In this document: one piece after another, positions 1 to 13,700 of the stretch | How the letters are laid out: every line of letters begins with the position of its first letter | How positions within the stretch are numbered: position 1 is the first letter of the stretch | NCBI RefSeq assembly: GCF_963576615.1 | Contig: NC_088708.1 | Coordinates: forward strand, 6,262,001 to 6,326,000 | Origin: Watersipora subatra | Taxonomy: Eukaryota > Bryozoa > Gymnolaemata > Cheilostomatida > Watersiporidae | Reading direction: 5' to 3' | DNA: 64,000 nucleotides | Notes under the pieces: generated by a model | Seen by the model: only the letters and a program-made list of their open reading frames with translations | What the model was told of the DNA's origin: nothing | Database searches by the model: none | Translations under genes and position numbers: made by a program

Positions 1-953
1 AATGTATTCGCTGGCAAGTCAATACACAAACATGGGAAAGGTAGTTATGTTGCTTACTGTAACTTCCAGGTCGTATACTGTGACCATTCACCTCTAGCTA
101 ATGAACAGAATGGTTTTGTGTGTTTGTAAGTATTGTAGAGCTCTGAGTATTCTATAACTGGCTATGTCAGCCCTTCAATAAATACTGTTCAAAGTTTGGC
201 TGGTTCTACAGAATTGGAAGTGCTTTAAACAAAATTAGGGCTCACGTTGATCATACCATTATGGTGTTATGTTAAATAATGACTTATGGTAAATATCTGT
301 ACAAGTTTCAAATTAGCCAAAGATGATCCAATATTTTCTGTTTCTATTTCCATGAAGGTTATAGTTTTATCTCTGGTATTAGCATAATAATGAGTAGTTG
401 TGAAAACTGCAAAGGTATTCTCATCTCATACAGGATTAATCAATGAAACACACTAGCCCTAAAGTGAAGTCTTCAGAATCAACTCAAGTTGTGCTACTAT
501 TGGTCAGCCTCCTCGTCATTTTTGTATCAAACCGCAGACAAAACACAAATGTTCAAACTGTTTGCTATTGCTGTACACATTAGAATTAACTGTCTTGCTT
601 TACTGCTGTTACCTGACATGACTGTTACTCTTTACTGTTACTATTTACCTGAATTTATTTTGGCTCATCAAATCACTTCCTATGAAAGTATATGTGAGTT
701 TTTGTTACCAAGTACTCATGATTTGTAACATAAAATATGTTTACATTGAATCAAATGAAAAGTTACTTTCTCTCTTGTCACTACAACTGAGAATAGATGT
801 TGAAATAAAAGGAACAGCATTCCCAAGGCCTATAAGGAAAACACTTTTTCACCTGATTGGTTACTGTTATATCACTGTTGGTTGTAAAAGCAATATCCAT
901 TTCCTGAATGGTTTTTATCCATGTATGTAGCCCGTGTTATCTTAACCTTACAG

Positions 954-3717
954 CATTGAAAGACAATATGACGAGTTTATTTGCCAAGGACAAGAAAGGT
1001 TTGGCAGAGTCTCGGGAGCAAATGCTAGATATCTATCTTGTGAATTTGCTCAAGCAACCGGAAAGGGTGAGTATTCTTACATTCTCTCTCTGGTATCCCT
1101 TCTAGCACTAGAATAGGCTGGGGATTTACGCTCTTTTCAGTTATTCTTTCTGTAAGCACTTAGAAATTCATGTGACTGTCCAGACACTAGAGATTTACTA
1201 AAGACGTTTAATAAGACAATCTAGAAATGCAGTTTGTTAAGTACAGCCGATATTTTCATCCTTTCCATCCGAGAGAACGCGAAACATCTTTATGCTTGGT
1301 TGCTATCTTGACCTAGGTTATAATCGTATACAGAATATTTTATCCTAAATTTGGAAGTATAATTTACTACATATGTAGAATTCCATGTTGGTGAAAAAAG
1401 AGTGTTTTGACAAAAACAGGCATCATATTCGCACTTTGTTAATTAACCACCCGCTCTTTATTAAGAGATGCTGGTTAGGTAATTTGTAAAGTATACAGAG
1501 AATTTTTAAAGTATACAGTTTTGGACAATGTCTGTACAGCTATTATGATTTTGCTGGTAGCTAAAGAGTGAGATATGTTACCTTGGGTGTGGGTTGTCAT
1601 CGAGATAGGTTGGGGGCTGTGGAATGTTATTGGAAAGCAACCATCTATTAAGCGTGCCTTCATTACATATTTAATGACACTCTAATGCTGTAAAATAATA
1701 GATGGCAGCCTCTGAATACCAGTTAAAGTTCTTGGTCCAATTGTAAAAAGCTGTACTGCTTTGTAATTGTTAGCCGCAGTGAATATTGAAATTTTTTAAC
1801 CACATCGTTATCAGCGATAAACAACTTTAGGAGATGGTTATAAAGCCGGCACCACTAAGCACTTGATGGTCAGCAATTTATATTCTGACCTCATGAGCGG
1901 TTTGATTCCATTACAGGCAGCGTCAGCGCATTCTATGCCATTACTACTGTATTTCTCATGTGCTAATTCCAGCCAGTTCTGTTTGTTGCCATGTTTGGGT
2001 AAGGGCCGTTAATGAAAGCAATCTGATATAGACAAGCTGGTCCACTGTATATTTTGGCTGTTCTACCAGTACAACAGCGACATTTTGTTTTATCAATGCG
2101 CTGCCAGTAATGGTTGAGTGTCAAACTCTGACCTTGTTCAGTAAAAGGCAGTGTGAAGTTGCTGACAGCAAACATAGAGGAGGGTTCATTAGGGTTGCTT
2201 CTAGATGAATAATTGTTGGCTGTGAATATGCATGCCAGTTCTGTGGAAATGCAAGTTGTAACATCGTGATAGAGCTTTGTTTTGCAGTAGCTGGGAGAAG
2301 TTTGTTCTTTTATGTGAAAAGATGACTCCGTACTTCTAAAATTGCTACTTTTCGATGTGTACATGATATACAGCGCTAGCTCTGCTTAGGCAACTTGACT
2401 GACTTGATCGGCCGCAACTGTCTCGGTCGCGCAACTGTCTCGGTCGCGTAAAAATGTGCCTCACACTTTCAATGTTATCGATGCTCACAACTGAAACAGG
2501 CTGGCCATAAATTAGATTCTGTTTGCTCTGGACTCGCTTACACCCTGAATATAGATAAAAAGCATTTCATTACTTGATTAATCAGTCTGACAATACAAAG
2601 GGCTGTAGCTAAGTAGTGATGCCATTATATCAGTTAGAGTGTGTAATTAAACCCAGTGTTTCTTATCATGTGTCTTTTCGTAACCAAGTTTTATTAGCCT
2701 GTGTTCTTCAAACTTTTTCTCAGACGTTTAATTGTCAATCACAGTTTAGTCAACCCTTTTGATATACAAAGATTTTTTTCAAATAAAATGGTATTTATAA
2801 ATAAATAGTATTTATTTATTACCACAGTTATGTGAATGGTCTCTGAAGACGGCACTAGTATAATTTTCCCAAAGGGTTAAAAATGTTGACTCAGCTAGAC
2901 CCTGTGTTCCATAACCTTCGGGTGTTATTATTTAATGACTTTTCATTCCTTCGGGTTGAAAACCTAGAGTCAAGGGCTTTAATATTTGAAGAAAATCAGC
3001 TGACTCAACTGGCTCATCTCACCTCTACTCAACAGTTTTATGGTTTTCTTGTAGATCAGAAGATCAAATGTCGTAATTTCTTTCTTTGAGCCTACCGAGT
3101 CAGATCCAAAGCCCTGTAAGACAACTGCTCCAGATACTAAAAGTGACTCTGGTATCGATTTAACACAAGACAAAGCAGCCAATCGGCATACTGAACAGGG
3201 AGTATCCGGTGCGGAATATTCGACCACAATGACGTCATCGACGGAAAGCAAAGCTGATACATATGACAGCGGCGACGATTATACCGGTGATACGAGTGAC
3301 ACCGAAACAGACAATGATCCGTTTGACGAAGACTATTTTCTAGACGTAGGGCTAAACGAGCTCATGCTGCAATCAACAGAGAATTTAGAAATCTCTGATA
3401 CCTCTGGCTGGTGCTCAAATACGAACAAGTTTTCTAACATACTCAACACTTTACCTAATGCGGATAGCCACAGATCGAGACATTGTACAGCACCTATGAG
3501 CCTTTCCGAAGACGAACACTACGACGATATAACCAAGAGTATTATGGACCTACAAGAGATGAAAGAGAGCTCAGACACGGAGAGTCAGATAGTTGGCATG
3601 GATAACTTGTGTGAAGGTCTCGAGTCTGATGATGAGTTCATGTGCAAGCCAGTAGCTCAAACAGACATGAATCATTACTATTTATCTGCTACTACCGACA
3701 CTACTGTAGGAGAGTGA
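954..3717 (+). CDS. PX-domain protein, 3' part (two exons recovered)
   Basis: Two exons on the plus strand fit together in frame. Exon 954-1066 follows a TTACAG acceptor and ends at GTGAGT. Exon 3055-3717 follows TTTTCTTGTAG and ends with TGA at 3715-3717. The first ends and the second starts in phase 0. The joined peptide has the pattern of the C-terminal half of a PX (phosphoinositide-binding) domain: a basic KDKK patch, SREQMLDIYLVNLLKQPER, then IRRSNVVISFFEPTESDPKP. This resembles the L..YL..LL.LP..I.RS..V..FF.P pattern of p47phox- and HS1BP3-like PX domains. The remaining ~190 residues are acidic and Ser/Thr/Asp-rich, with no SH3 domain or membrane segment visible. The N-terminal half should lie left of 954, but I could not place its exons. 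Which PX family it belongs to is open; the exon structure is more certain than the name. Confidence 0.55.
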
Positions 3718-6700
3718 CTGACATCAGCGCCAGAGGCAGAGAGGCCTATCAATAATGCTATACCCATCATCAAAGCTATTATTTCATATCCATAGATAAT
3801 GCCTAGCTGCCTGCTGCCAAGGATTCATGCGCACACCGATATTACAGCAGGGGAGAGTCTAGAGATATTGACTATACATCTAATTTTAGGATATAACTGA
3901 TGTAGAGATATAAACAACGTTAACTCGCTATTCTAATGGTTGTAAACCATTTGCAATCTCTGGCTATTTTAGTGAATGGAGTGGAGTAACTTGGAGAAAT
4001 GCTAGCTCGCTGGCCTATATTTCTGCAAAAGATATTTTCATCTCACAGCTCAAGTCGTATGGTATACCAATAATGTGTGTTTTCATTAGGATAATAGCTT
4101 TGTATTAACATCGACATTTATATTTTTATATTGTCAAGAATATAATTTATTTGCCAAGAATCTGTTTCTAGCCGAGTTACTGGTTGATGGGTCAATTACT
4201 GGCTCACTTCTTCCTCCATCCCATTAACGAACGGTGTAGATAGCTGGCGATAGATAGGCAAATTTTATCAGCGTTCTTAATAATTTTTATAGTGACGAAT
4301 GTTATTGACCTGCTGAAATATATACATAAAGTGTATTCACTGTATCGTACTGTTTGGTGGTTATGCATGCACAGCATAGCCGGGTTACTAAACAATTGGA
4401 ATATCTCATGGTTACTGTGGTCACATAGAAAAGTGGTAGTCGACATGCTTTGGAAGATATTCATCATCCCCATGGCAACTATGTCATTTTAGAAATAACT
4501 TTCAGCATACGCAGAGATCGATTGGAAGTTCTCTAACAAAATTTGATCAGATAGGGTAGTAGAAATCAGTTTAGGACTTGCAATTACAATTCCTAATTAC
4601 TTGTAACTTGTAAGGCCTTACTAACTAGTTACAATGGGGTGGGTGGTCAATTGTATTGAGCACCAGTAGTAGGTGTCAGTTTTATTGCAATCATATGTTG
4701 CTGTTAGGTGATTGTTATCATAGCTACGTGTGTAGTCAACTAATATGTCATTTTCTATTCGGTATGCTGACTGGCCTATGACTAGCCAACAGACAATCTA
4801 ATGGAAGGCCTGTTTTATATCAATTCATTTTAGGATTGTGACACACCACAGGTAAGAATGAGGTGGGCAGATGATACGATAGTCTCGCGGCCAACTATGG
4901 ATTATCATCCCTATGAGAAGAATACGTGTGCTTCATTTGTTCAAACAACTGTAGCATAATAGGAGAATGGAATGCTGATACTGTAAATAATATATAAATG
5001 CATGAAGCCTCAACTCCTAGTGAAAGTAAATACTGCCCTCTGGGATTACATAGGCAAAGGGCTATTTTGAAAGCCTTGTTCAAAGGTTAAAACTGACAGC
5101 ACAAATTTTTATTGCATCAACAGCAGCAGTTAGCATTACAGATTGGTGTTTGAATAATATTTCTGTGTAATTTGGACCAATTTCTAGGTTTTATCAACAT
5201 CGTCGAGTCATGAAAATTTACAGAAAGATTCGTGATCTTCAAAATATCAACAGCTGCGACGTTATATAATTATATTTAAATCACTCTCTTATCAAACCTA
5301 ATTACCTAAAAATTGTCCGTTCAAAAATCCTTACGAAAGCAGAGCGTGTACTAACAGGTTGTAAATAGTAGACTTCTGATAATAGCTAATTTTTACGGAC
5401 TATTTATTAAATCATTTAATTTCATGTTGGTGTGCGCAAGCCAATTGGTGTAATTCTTTATCTGCCACTGGAAAGTTCATGAGGGATGTATAAACACGGA
5501 GCAAACTTTCTCAGTATTTGTGGAATCTGCCTCAACCTTGCATTATAATTATCTGCCATATTGGGTAACCAAAACATGTAGCATGGCGGCTAAATGAGAA
5601 AAATGAATTAGAATGGTAGCCAATAGAAGGTTCGTTCTTGCGTTCACGTGGCGACTATTCATCGCCAATGACATCGTATATCACACGGCTATGCTTTGCT
5701 GAAAAAATGAACTCCTTATGTTACAGCTTGGAGCGTGCATCGTGAGTATTTTAATCTCCAAAGCTGGTTTTGGTTTTTTCACCATCAAAATCATAGCTAC
5801 AAAATGAAAAATCATGATTATATTGTTATAAATAGATGTCATTTTACATTACTGTCAGTTACTCTTCCAGTGTTTTTTATTTATTAGGACACAGATTCTA
5901 CATTTTGTTTTCAAAGTGAACTCCTAAACATCCTTGGTCATGTAACCACATGTGAAACTAGAGCGATTAAAATTACAATGATTTTAAGAATTAGAGCTAA
6001 AATATCCTACAAAAATCCTGATAAAAACTGTTTACATACCAAATACTGTCGAGCCTTAACTATAAACAGATTTACATGAGAAGTTTTTGACATATACTAT
6101 ATAATACAGCAAATATTTTTCTCTCCTACATATGATGTCTAAAAAATTTTGAAACAAAGGTTTGCAAGTAAAATATAAAAGCTGGTAAAAATTAAAAAGA
6201 AAACGTAAAAGCAATAAAATTATATAAACTAAGCTCATTGAAGCTACATTTCTGAGTTTCTATCACTCGCTTTCCCACCAAACCTGATTATTTCTCTAAA
6301 ATAGTCACAACAAATGTCTTTTTACTGATTATTAATTTAATATATAAATTAGTCTTTTATATTTAGTTTTTTATTTATGCAGTCTTACATAATGCATTTG
6401 GTTTAATGCTAAGTGTAACTATTTGAAGTATTTATTATTACTTTTGTGGGTTTTAGAATTAATTTAACAAAATGTGATGTATTCATATAAAAACTTTTGT
6501 TCCAACATATGGCAATTTCAATATTCATAAAAAATCTTGGAATGGCTAAACTTTGCATGTAGAGAGAGGTTTGACTATGGCCTCCTTTAGTCACTTACTA
6601 ACAACATGTATATATCTATAGGGATAAATGTTCAATATTTAATATAACAGTATAAAGGGTAACACCCATCATATATATTTTAAAGACATCAATCAAAGAA

Positions 6701-8607
6701 GGCTGCTTTGAAATGTGTTGACAAGAAGTATAAACACCCATCATGAATACAGTAGATGTTTTTACTGATTGAAGAGACGTAGTGGCAAAGTGATAATTAT
6801 ATCTCAATATATCAAAACAAGTAGGACTCCACTTAACAATTATGAACAAACAGAAAAGCAAACAGGTGAGCAATAACGTGCTCAACTAGGAATTTGCGGT
6901 CATCGTTAGAGCTCACTGATCCTCTAGCAAGCAAAGATGGAAATGTAACCTCGAGCCAACAATTTTTATGACTAATAAAGGACACAAGTCTTAACATGTA
7001 AATGTATCTCAGCAAAACCTCATGCTCATGTTTCAAGCTGGATATCTGAGCAGACATTGGGGACATTTGACAATTGCCGGTATTGAGTTCTTACCAGGGC
7101 AAAGTTAAGGTAGAGTCAAGGGCACAACTGCGTGTCCTCTGTATAGGAAAGCACAACTGTGCAAAGACAAATCTGTCCCACATATGGAAAAGAGTGAGGG
7201 ATTTGACTTCCTATTTTAAAGCCGTAATAAGTATAGATAAAAACTTATGATAGTTTTGCATTGTTTGAGGTCCATGATGGTGCTGATTTGGGTCGTTTTG
7301 TTAAGGGTGAGTATGCATTCACCTCTCAATGCACCATCAAAAACTTTGACCGGAGATCTTTGTAAATATTTAATGGTTTTAGGCTATGATAACAGATCGC
7401 TTGACATCTAGCAAACGTGTTCATTAAGCACTTAAAGGGTTTTCATTGAATTCATCCTCAAGGCATCTCTTAATCCCATATCATTGAACACAGTATGTGG
7501 AAGATAGTTCGAAGCTTACAGATACGCATTGGTTAAGTAATTGCTCATTGTGTACACCCATGCAATGATAGATATTTTCCATGTGCACCCCAGAGGGCTG
7601 AGCTTGTTGGAAAACCAAAAGCACTCTTGAATATTTATCAATTTAGTCATACGTGTGTCCAGTTATATATTCTATACAACAGGAAACCTCACAACCCAAT
7701 CTCCATAAGCCATAGCACCTGACGTGTGATTAAAGTAGTGTTTACAAAAACCAGCATAATCACGTGTAGTTTATCACGCCAGTCATGCCTTCAACTGATT
7801 ACACTTTCCTCATATGGTACAAGCACCATGCTTTGTGAGCTCCTCAGGTTTTTAATACAAATGCATAGGCCTGCATGGGATAATTTTCTTTTTTACCCAC
7901 AAACCATAAAGTTAGTCAACGCATTAATTTGATAATATTAACAAACATGAAAATGCAATAATAAACACAGAAGTAAACAAATAGCATTTTTGATACATGT
8001 TTATTTGTTGCATTCATGAGGAAAATATTTTTAATGTAACTTAAGAGAATGGCTATGTATTAATGTCATGCAATAATGTTCTGATGGGGCTTGAGAGATG
8101 TATGGTAAGTAGGCTTTGTAACCTTTTTTTGAAATACTCGTTGGAAGAACCGGCTCATCAATTTTTCAGCCAACCATATATCTTCATTAAAAATTTACTG
8201 CCAAACTATCATCAATTGTTGTCTCTACAAATTTTCCACCACTATACTCATCATCAAATTATTCTTGAAGGGTTTACCAAAAAAAGCCAGCGTTCAAATA
8301 TGAAAACATTAAATCAATAAAACAAAGGCAAGTACGCCAACCAGTTACTACCATGCCACTCAATATTGTTTGTCTATAAGCCATCGCTTTCAGCTAAGCA
8401 ACTGGTCAATTAACATTGTGACCACACAAGAAACCAAAGGTGATCACTCAGCCAGTAGCAACAATTCACTAGGGTACATTCGTAGTTATTATATTCAGTA
8501 GTTATTCATAGTTTGTGAACATGGACAAGGTACTTTTAATGTCTGGCCTGTATGAAACTAAGTGTTGTATTTGTACACTTATATTTTGCACATAAAAAAC
8601 AGTAAAA
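3718..8607. other. Intergenic or intronic DNA without a recognised gene
   Basis: This is AT-rich sequence after the PX gene. All open frames are short and none shows a family motif, apart from the weak candidate at 6833-7066. A stretch near 7330-7400 resembles 48680-48740 (shared GAGATCTTT, a run of ATATTT and a GCTATGATAAC-like core), so it is probably a fragment of a dispersed repeat. I saw no tRNA or rRNA. Confidence 0.5.
6833..7066 (-). CDS. Weak candidate exon, unidentified
   Basis: This minus-strand frame starts with MSPMSAQISSLKHEHEVLL and reads through a mixed-composition peptide of 77 codons. It looks more protein-like than the AT-rich background frames, with balanced Glu, His, Arg and Leu use and few Asn/Lys/Ile runs. 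Just upstream on the same strand, 7092-7136 could be a 45-bp exon between a CTATACAG acceptor and a CTG/GTAAGA donor. I do not recognise the protein and there is no partner exon that settles the frame. It could be a chance ORF. Confidence 0.18.
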   Translation of the reverse strand: MSPMSAQISSLKHEHEVLLRYIYMLRLVSFISHKNCWLEVTFPSLLARGSVSSNDDRKFLVEHVIAHLFAFLFVHNC

Positions 8608-9209
8608 TGTGTTGTGGAGTGTTACTATTGTCTAATAAGTGTTGTGGAGTGTTACCATTGTCTAATAAGAATTGTGGAGTGTTATCATTGTCTAATAAGT
8701 GTTGTAGAATGTTATCATTGTCTAATATGTGTTGTGGAGTGTTATCATTGTCTAATAAGTGTTGTGGAGTGTTATCATTGTCTAATAAGTGTTGTGGAAT
8801 GTTATCATTAGCTAATAAGTGTTGTGGAGTGTTACCATTGTCTAATAAGTGTTGTGGAGTGTTACCATTGTCTAATAAGTGTTGTGGAGTGTTATCATTG
8901 TCTAATAAGTGTTGTGGAGTGTTATCATTGGTTAATAAGTGTTGTGGAGTGTTATCATTGTCTAATAAGTGTTGTGGAGTGTTACCATTGTCTAATAAGT
9001 GTTGTGGAATGTTATCATCGTCTAATAAGTGTTGTGGAGTGTTATCATTGTCTAATAAGTGTTGTGGAGTGTTATCATTGTTTAATAAGTGTTGTGGAGT
9101 GTTATCATCGTCTAATAAGTGTTGTGGAGTGTTATCATTGTCTAATAAGTGTTGTGGAGTGTTATCATTGTCTAATAAGTGTTGTGGAGTGTTAGCATTG
9201 TCAAATAAG
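8608..9209 (+). repeat. 30-bp minisatellite, about 20 copies
   Basis: A 30-bp unit (TGTTGTGGAGTG, then TTATCATTG, then TCTAATAAG) is repeated about 20 times without a change of period. Because 30 is divisible by three, the array reads as an open frame of decapeptides (CCGVLSLSNK-like, 227 codons over 8562-9245), and a second frame is also largely open. Many of the differences between units change the amino acid (Ser/Pro, Val/Met, Leu/Ser), so the frame looks like a by-product of the period. No flanking splice signal or promoter ties it to a gene. Confidence 0.9.
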
Positions 9210-10750
9210 TTGAAGAAAAGTAAACGTAGACCATTATCTGAATAACCAAAATGAATTATTGATTAAATAAGTTGATAACACAGAATTTTAAAATAACAGT
9301 AGCATTGTATAACATAAAATATTCTCAGTAATTTAATTTGTGAATGAAATACCTCCGAATTTGCTTATTACTACTATTATCGCTACAGAATGAAACTGGA
9401 AATCAAGAACTACCTGTATTAAAGTCCCGATTTCAGATGTTTTAAAAAATTTGACTCAACATAAAAGGCAAGTTTATGCAGAATTTATTGCACGATGTAC
9501 AATAAATTTTTGTAATAGTCTATATTATTTGGCTTCAAAAATTTCCGTTTTATGGCATGACTATTTGCCATCAGTAATCTTAAAAGGATGCAACTGGATT
9601 TTCCGTGCTAGTAATAAATGACTCGACCAACCAGTAGCTGACCAGCATTCTATAAGTTAATATAGATCACATACGCTGTATACAATAAACCTACATCCTT
9701 CCTTTCCTTTATTACTTTATTTAAGGAAAAGCTGACTGACACTGGTGCCTTATGATGTGAGAACACGGTGAAGCAATGATATCGCAACAACATAACAGGA
9801 AATGGTTGTTGGTTGCAATAAGGCATGATGCCAGGGCACAATTACCAACAAGCTAGAGACGATTATACATCAGGGCAATCAAAACACGAGTGTCATAACT
9901 AAAAACAATCTAGCTCTTCTTTGAAGTTTAATAGCATTGATTTGGCTGGATTTTTTTTATAAAAAAATTGTTTTGATGTGGTTTAAACATGACACTGGGT
10001 TTCATGACAGTAACAGCAATAGAAGTGCTCTTATTGGCACTTTGTGAATACACAGCTATCCACAGCATTTGAGCAAGGCTACCTAGAAATAGAAAAAGGC
10101 AAGCTTTCACTCAGCGCAGACAGCCTTGAAATACCGGTCAAACTATAGTAATCATAGACCTATTAACTATACTTATAGTTAATACAATTCATAGAGTTAA
10201 TAGGTCTATGATGGTAATAGAGATGACAAGAACTAATAACAAGCAGAGAATTTCAAACAATGGTAAACGCTGGAGACAGGAATGTTCCTACTCATTATTC
10301 TAAACAAAGAGAATGGATCATCATACGAATAACCCCATCATATCTTACAAATAACCATATAATACGTAAAATAGAAAAACAAACTCAAAAAATTTTGTAG
10401 AAACTAAAGAAAGATGACAGGCGATTGATTAGGTTAGATAAATTGTACGATAAATAACTATATACAGTGTTTGACCTACAATAAATTTACATGCAGCGAC
10501 TGTTTTACTCTCATGCCAAACATCTAGCCTAAAGGGTGACTCACCCTCCCACTCATAGACCGAGTCACAAAACTAAAAACGCACAGCTACCTCATCTACA
10601 GTATTTCGTACTTTGCTCTGACTAGCTACTACAAACTTCGGGTCAAACTCTCTGATAATAAAATATGGACGGATAAGCATAGTAAAGAATGTGGAATATT
10701 TAGTAAGTCTACAAAAAATATACTACAAAAGCAGTAGAAAGGTTACTGTC
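9210..10750. other. Non-coding DNA downstream of TPGS2
   Basis: No gene is recognised here. The stretch contains the perfect hairpin at 10151-10212 and otherwise unstructured AT-rich sequence. It probably includes the 3' flank of TPGS2, which reads leftwards and ends at 10751. Confidence 0.5.
10151..10212. repeat. Perfect inverted repeat, 18-bp arms
   Basis: The arms ATCATAGACCTATTAACT (10151-10168) and AGTTAATAGGTCTATGAT (10195-10212) are exact reverse complements separated by 26 bp. Imperfect pairing extends a few bases outward. It is probably the remnant of a small foldback element. A role as an RNA hairpin is possible but unsupported. Confidence 0.8.
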
Positions 10751-13700
10751 CTATTTGTACAAGGATTGAGTCGCTGCCTTCATCAGTGCTGCAGAAGCGC
10801 TGCCTCTTACGGTTTGAGCCCTGTAACATAGACCACAAATAATGAAACAGATGGCATTTTTTACTGTCTGTTGATATTTAAAAGCCATTTGATAGGCACT
10901 TACATGAGCTGCAGCATTGATATGTTACTGTTGACAAAAAATACATGTACAGTGAAACTCGGATAACTCGCCCTCGGATAGCTCGACAAAACTAGTTTTT
11001 GTTAAAACGCTCAAAAGAAAAATATGTCTTTTTTTTCTGAGAGTTTCAACTGCGATCAGGTTTTGCCTATTTTAATCTGAAAACGTCCTGGCAGTCACAT
11101 CACCTAAAACAAACAAACGAATCTCAAGTAATAAAAGGAAAATATACGTTCTGATAAAAATTGTTAAAACATTACATGAGAGGTCCCTTAACTTGCAAAA
11201 AGCAATCAATGCTTTTGATTTATATATAGTTGGTATATGTACTGATAACTACAATAATACATGCACTTGTGACAGTGTTCACATAACTTGAACGCTCTGA
11301 TAACTCCAACACTTTCTCTTTGTCCCGTGAAGGTCGAGTTAGCCGAGTTTCACTGTATATCATTATGAGTTATCTTGAAAATGTAGGTGCTGCCAGATAT
11401 GAACACCACCATACTTTAAAAGACAGTCCATGGTGTGTATTGAGATTTGAAATGATTTATGAGCAAATGCTAAGGTGTTCCAAAGAATTTTTTGCTTCGG
11501 AATCTATCTACCTCTCAAAACACATTTTTCATACCAGTCGGTCTCACATTTTAGTTATGATTGTTTTCGAGGTCAAGGTTTTATCATAACTTCTGTCATA
11601 AATTATCTGGTTCATATTTGATCGGCTCACATCGTGTTACAATACTTAGATAAAAAACTTATAATACTGATATAGAAGTTTACAGCAGTGCTACAGGCCC
11701 CCGAGCAGTCTTATGGCTTGTATGTCCGATACCCATACCTTCAGCATCTTACAGCGTTATCTATAACATACCGTTTACACTGCTTCCTTTCCAAGGAAAG
11801 GCAAAAACTGTAGAAGGCTGAAAACAGATTGGTTTAAAACGTGTTTAAAGAGAAAATATTATTAGGAGTCGGTGAAGAGCTGAGTTTGCACCGCTATTAC
11901 AAGACATGCTAGTACCACGCCAAGCCAACTAACGAATCCCTAGCTGTATCAGTAATCAGGACAATCTTTTAAATTAAATTTCAAGCTATTCATCAAGCTA
12001 TTCTTATTGTAAATACTAGATACGATACTAGATACGCTACTAGATACGCTACTAGATACGATACTAGATACGATACTAGATACGATACTAGATACGATAC
12101 TAGATACGATACTAGATACGATACTAGATACGATACTAGATACGATACTAGATACAATGAGTGAATGTGTTACCATCTTTTCTATCAGCATGTTATATCA
12201 TTATTTTTGTATCATTTCAATTGGTAGTTTCGATCATGGTGACAAACAAAAAGCACCCAATAATTAATGAAACTGAGTTATAAATTTAAGCAGCAACGTG
12301 ACTCGCACAACTTTCTTCTATCACAAGAAGTGACCCAATAGTGGTAAACTCAATTGTTCATGCCTATCTGGCACGCCCCTGCAGGCTCCCAGTTTTGCGT
12401 AACAACCATATCTGACTCATCTCATACTTGTTAGGCTGTGGAGACCCAGCTTTTCTCCTCGTAGATGCTGTCTGATTGGCCAAACCGGCGGCAGCAGCAG
12501 TTGGCTTCCTGCGCAAAATAACAGCAGCATTGTGAATCAAGATGCCAATAAATCAGCTGTATATAAACTTAGAAGTTATTTGAGCGATTCTGGAAACATT
12601 CTTAATTGGTAAGTCGGCCACTGCTCCTCCTGAGAATAGGTGAGCAGCTGCCTACTAATAGCGAGTGAGCTGACCCCTTTAGCTCTACCGAACAAGCTAA
12701 GATGGGCAATGACTCAGAAAGCATTGAGGAAAAAATGCTACTGAACACTACCAGACACAAAGGCGAATGACTAATAACTGCAGATATACCTTTCTGGCTA
12801 GTATGTCAGCAAAGGTGAATGACTAATAACTGCAGATATACCTTTCTGGCTAGTATGTGAGCACAGATTGCTATTGCTAAGGTAGAAATCCTGACTAAAC
12901 ATTTACGTGAACAGGAAACTGAGTCGGTTGAACTGCTGCGAGGTAGTAATCAGCTTCTATGTACTCTACTGATATCTCTCACTAGGTCCACACTACGAGA
13001 TTAGATGAGGTCTGTTTGCATACTTTTTGTCTTTGCCTTTGAAGACTCTGTTAAGGTCAAGGCTAGCAGTCGAGCGTTTACCAGGCATGCTGTTATTGAG
13101 CTCTTCAGCATCCTTCTCTGGCTCGAGAGAGATCGGTGCATACAGACTATACCATTGCTGTCAAATATAAACTATTCCATGAATAAAAGCAAGACAAGCA
13201 TTCAGGCTCTAGTTATACAATCCCGTAAACGGATGGATTCCATTGCATAATATATGAGCCTCACCTACGGTAAGAATGTATTCATGTAATAAGACAACCG
13301 CGCAATTATGTTGATAGCAAAGTGTAGTGAATCAAATAGATATTTTTTCCATTCACAACAAAGATATTGACATGTCTTCAAACAAAAAGGTAGAAATACA
13401 GCCAGGCAAGTATCAAGCCCAGAAGGTGCCAAGTTGAGAAATATAAATAGTGGATACAGTAAAACAGAGAGTACCTGGACAGACGGACTGATTCCAATAT
13501 TTGTAAACAGATACTGCCACTGCGGTAAGCCAAGGTTGGTTATCATCAACCGGAAATATGACTGAAAATTGTGAGCAATAAAATGCCAACTCAGCCCTTT
13601 ATCCAGAAACCAGTAGTCAGCCTCCTTGGCTGGAACACCTAGACGTAATAAAAGCGATGACTCAAAGGCTATGTGAGAGAATATCAGTTTCTTGCAGTCA

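Noticed and set aside
1963..2364. 133-codon minus-strand ORF
   Set aside because: It lies in the intron of the PX gene on the opposite strand, with no family motif or splice partners and Ser/Thr/Asn-rich composition.
6056..6594. Short minus-strand ORFs at 6056-6238 and 6409-6594
   Set aside because: They are AT-rich chance frames without motifs.
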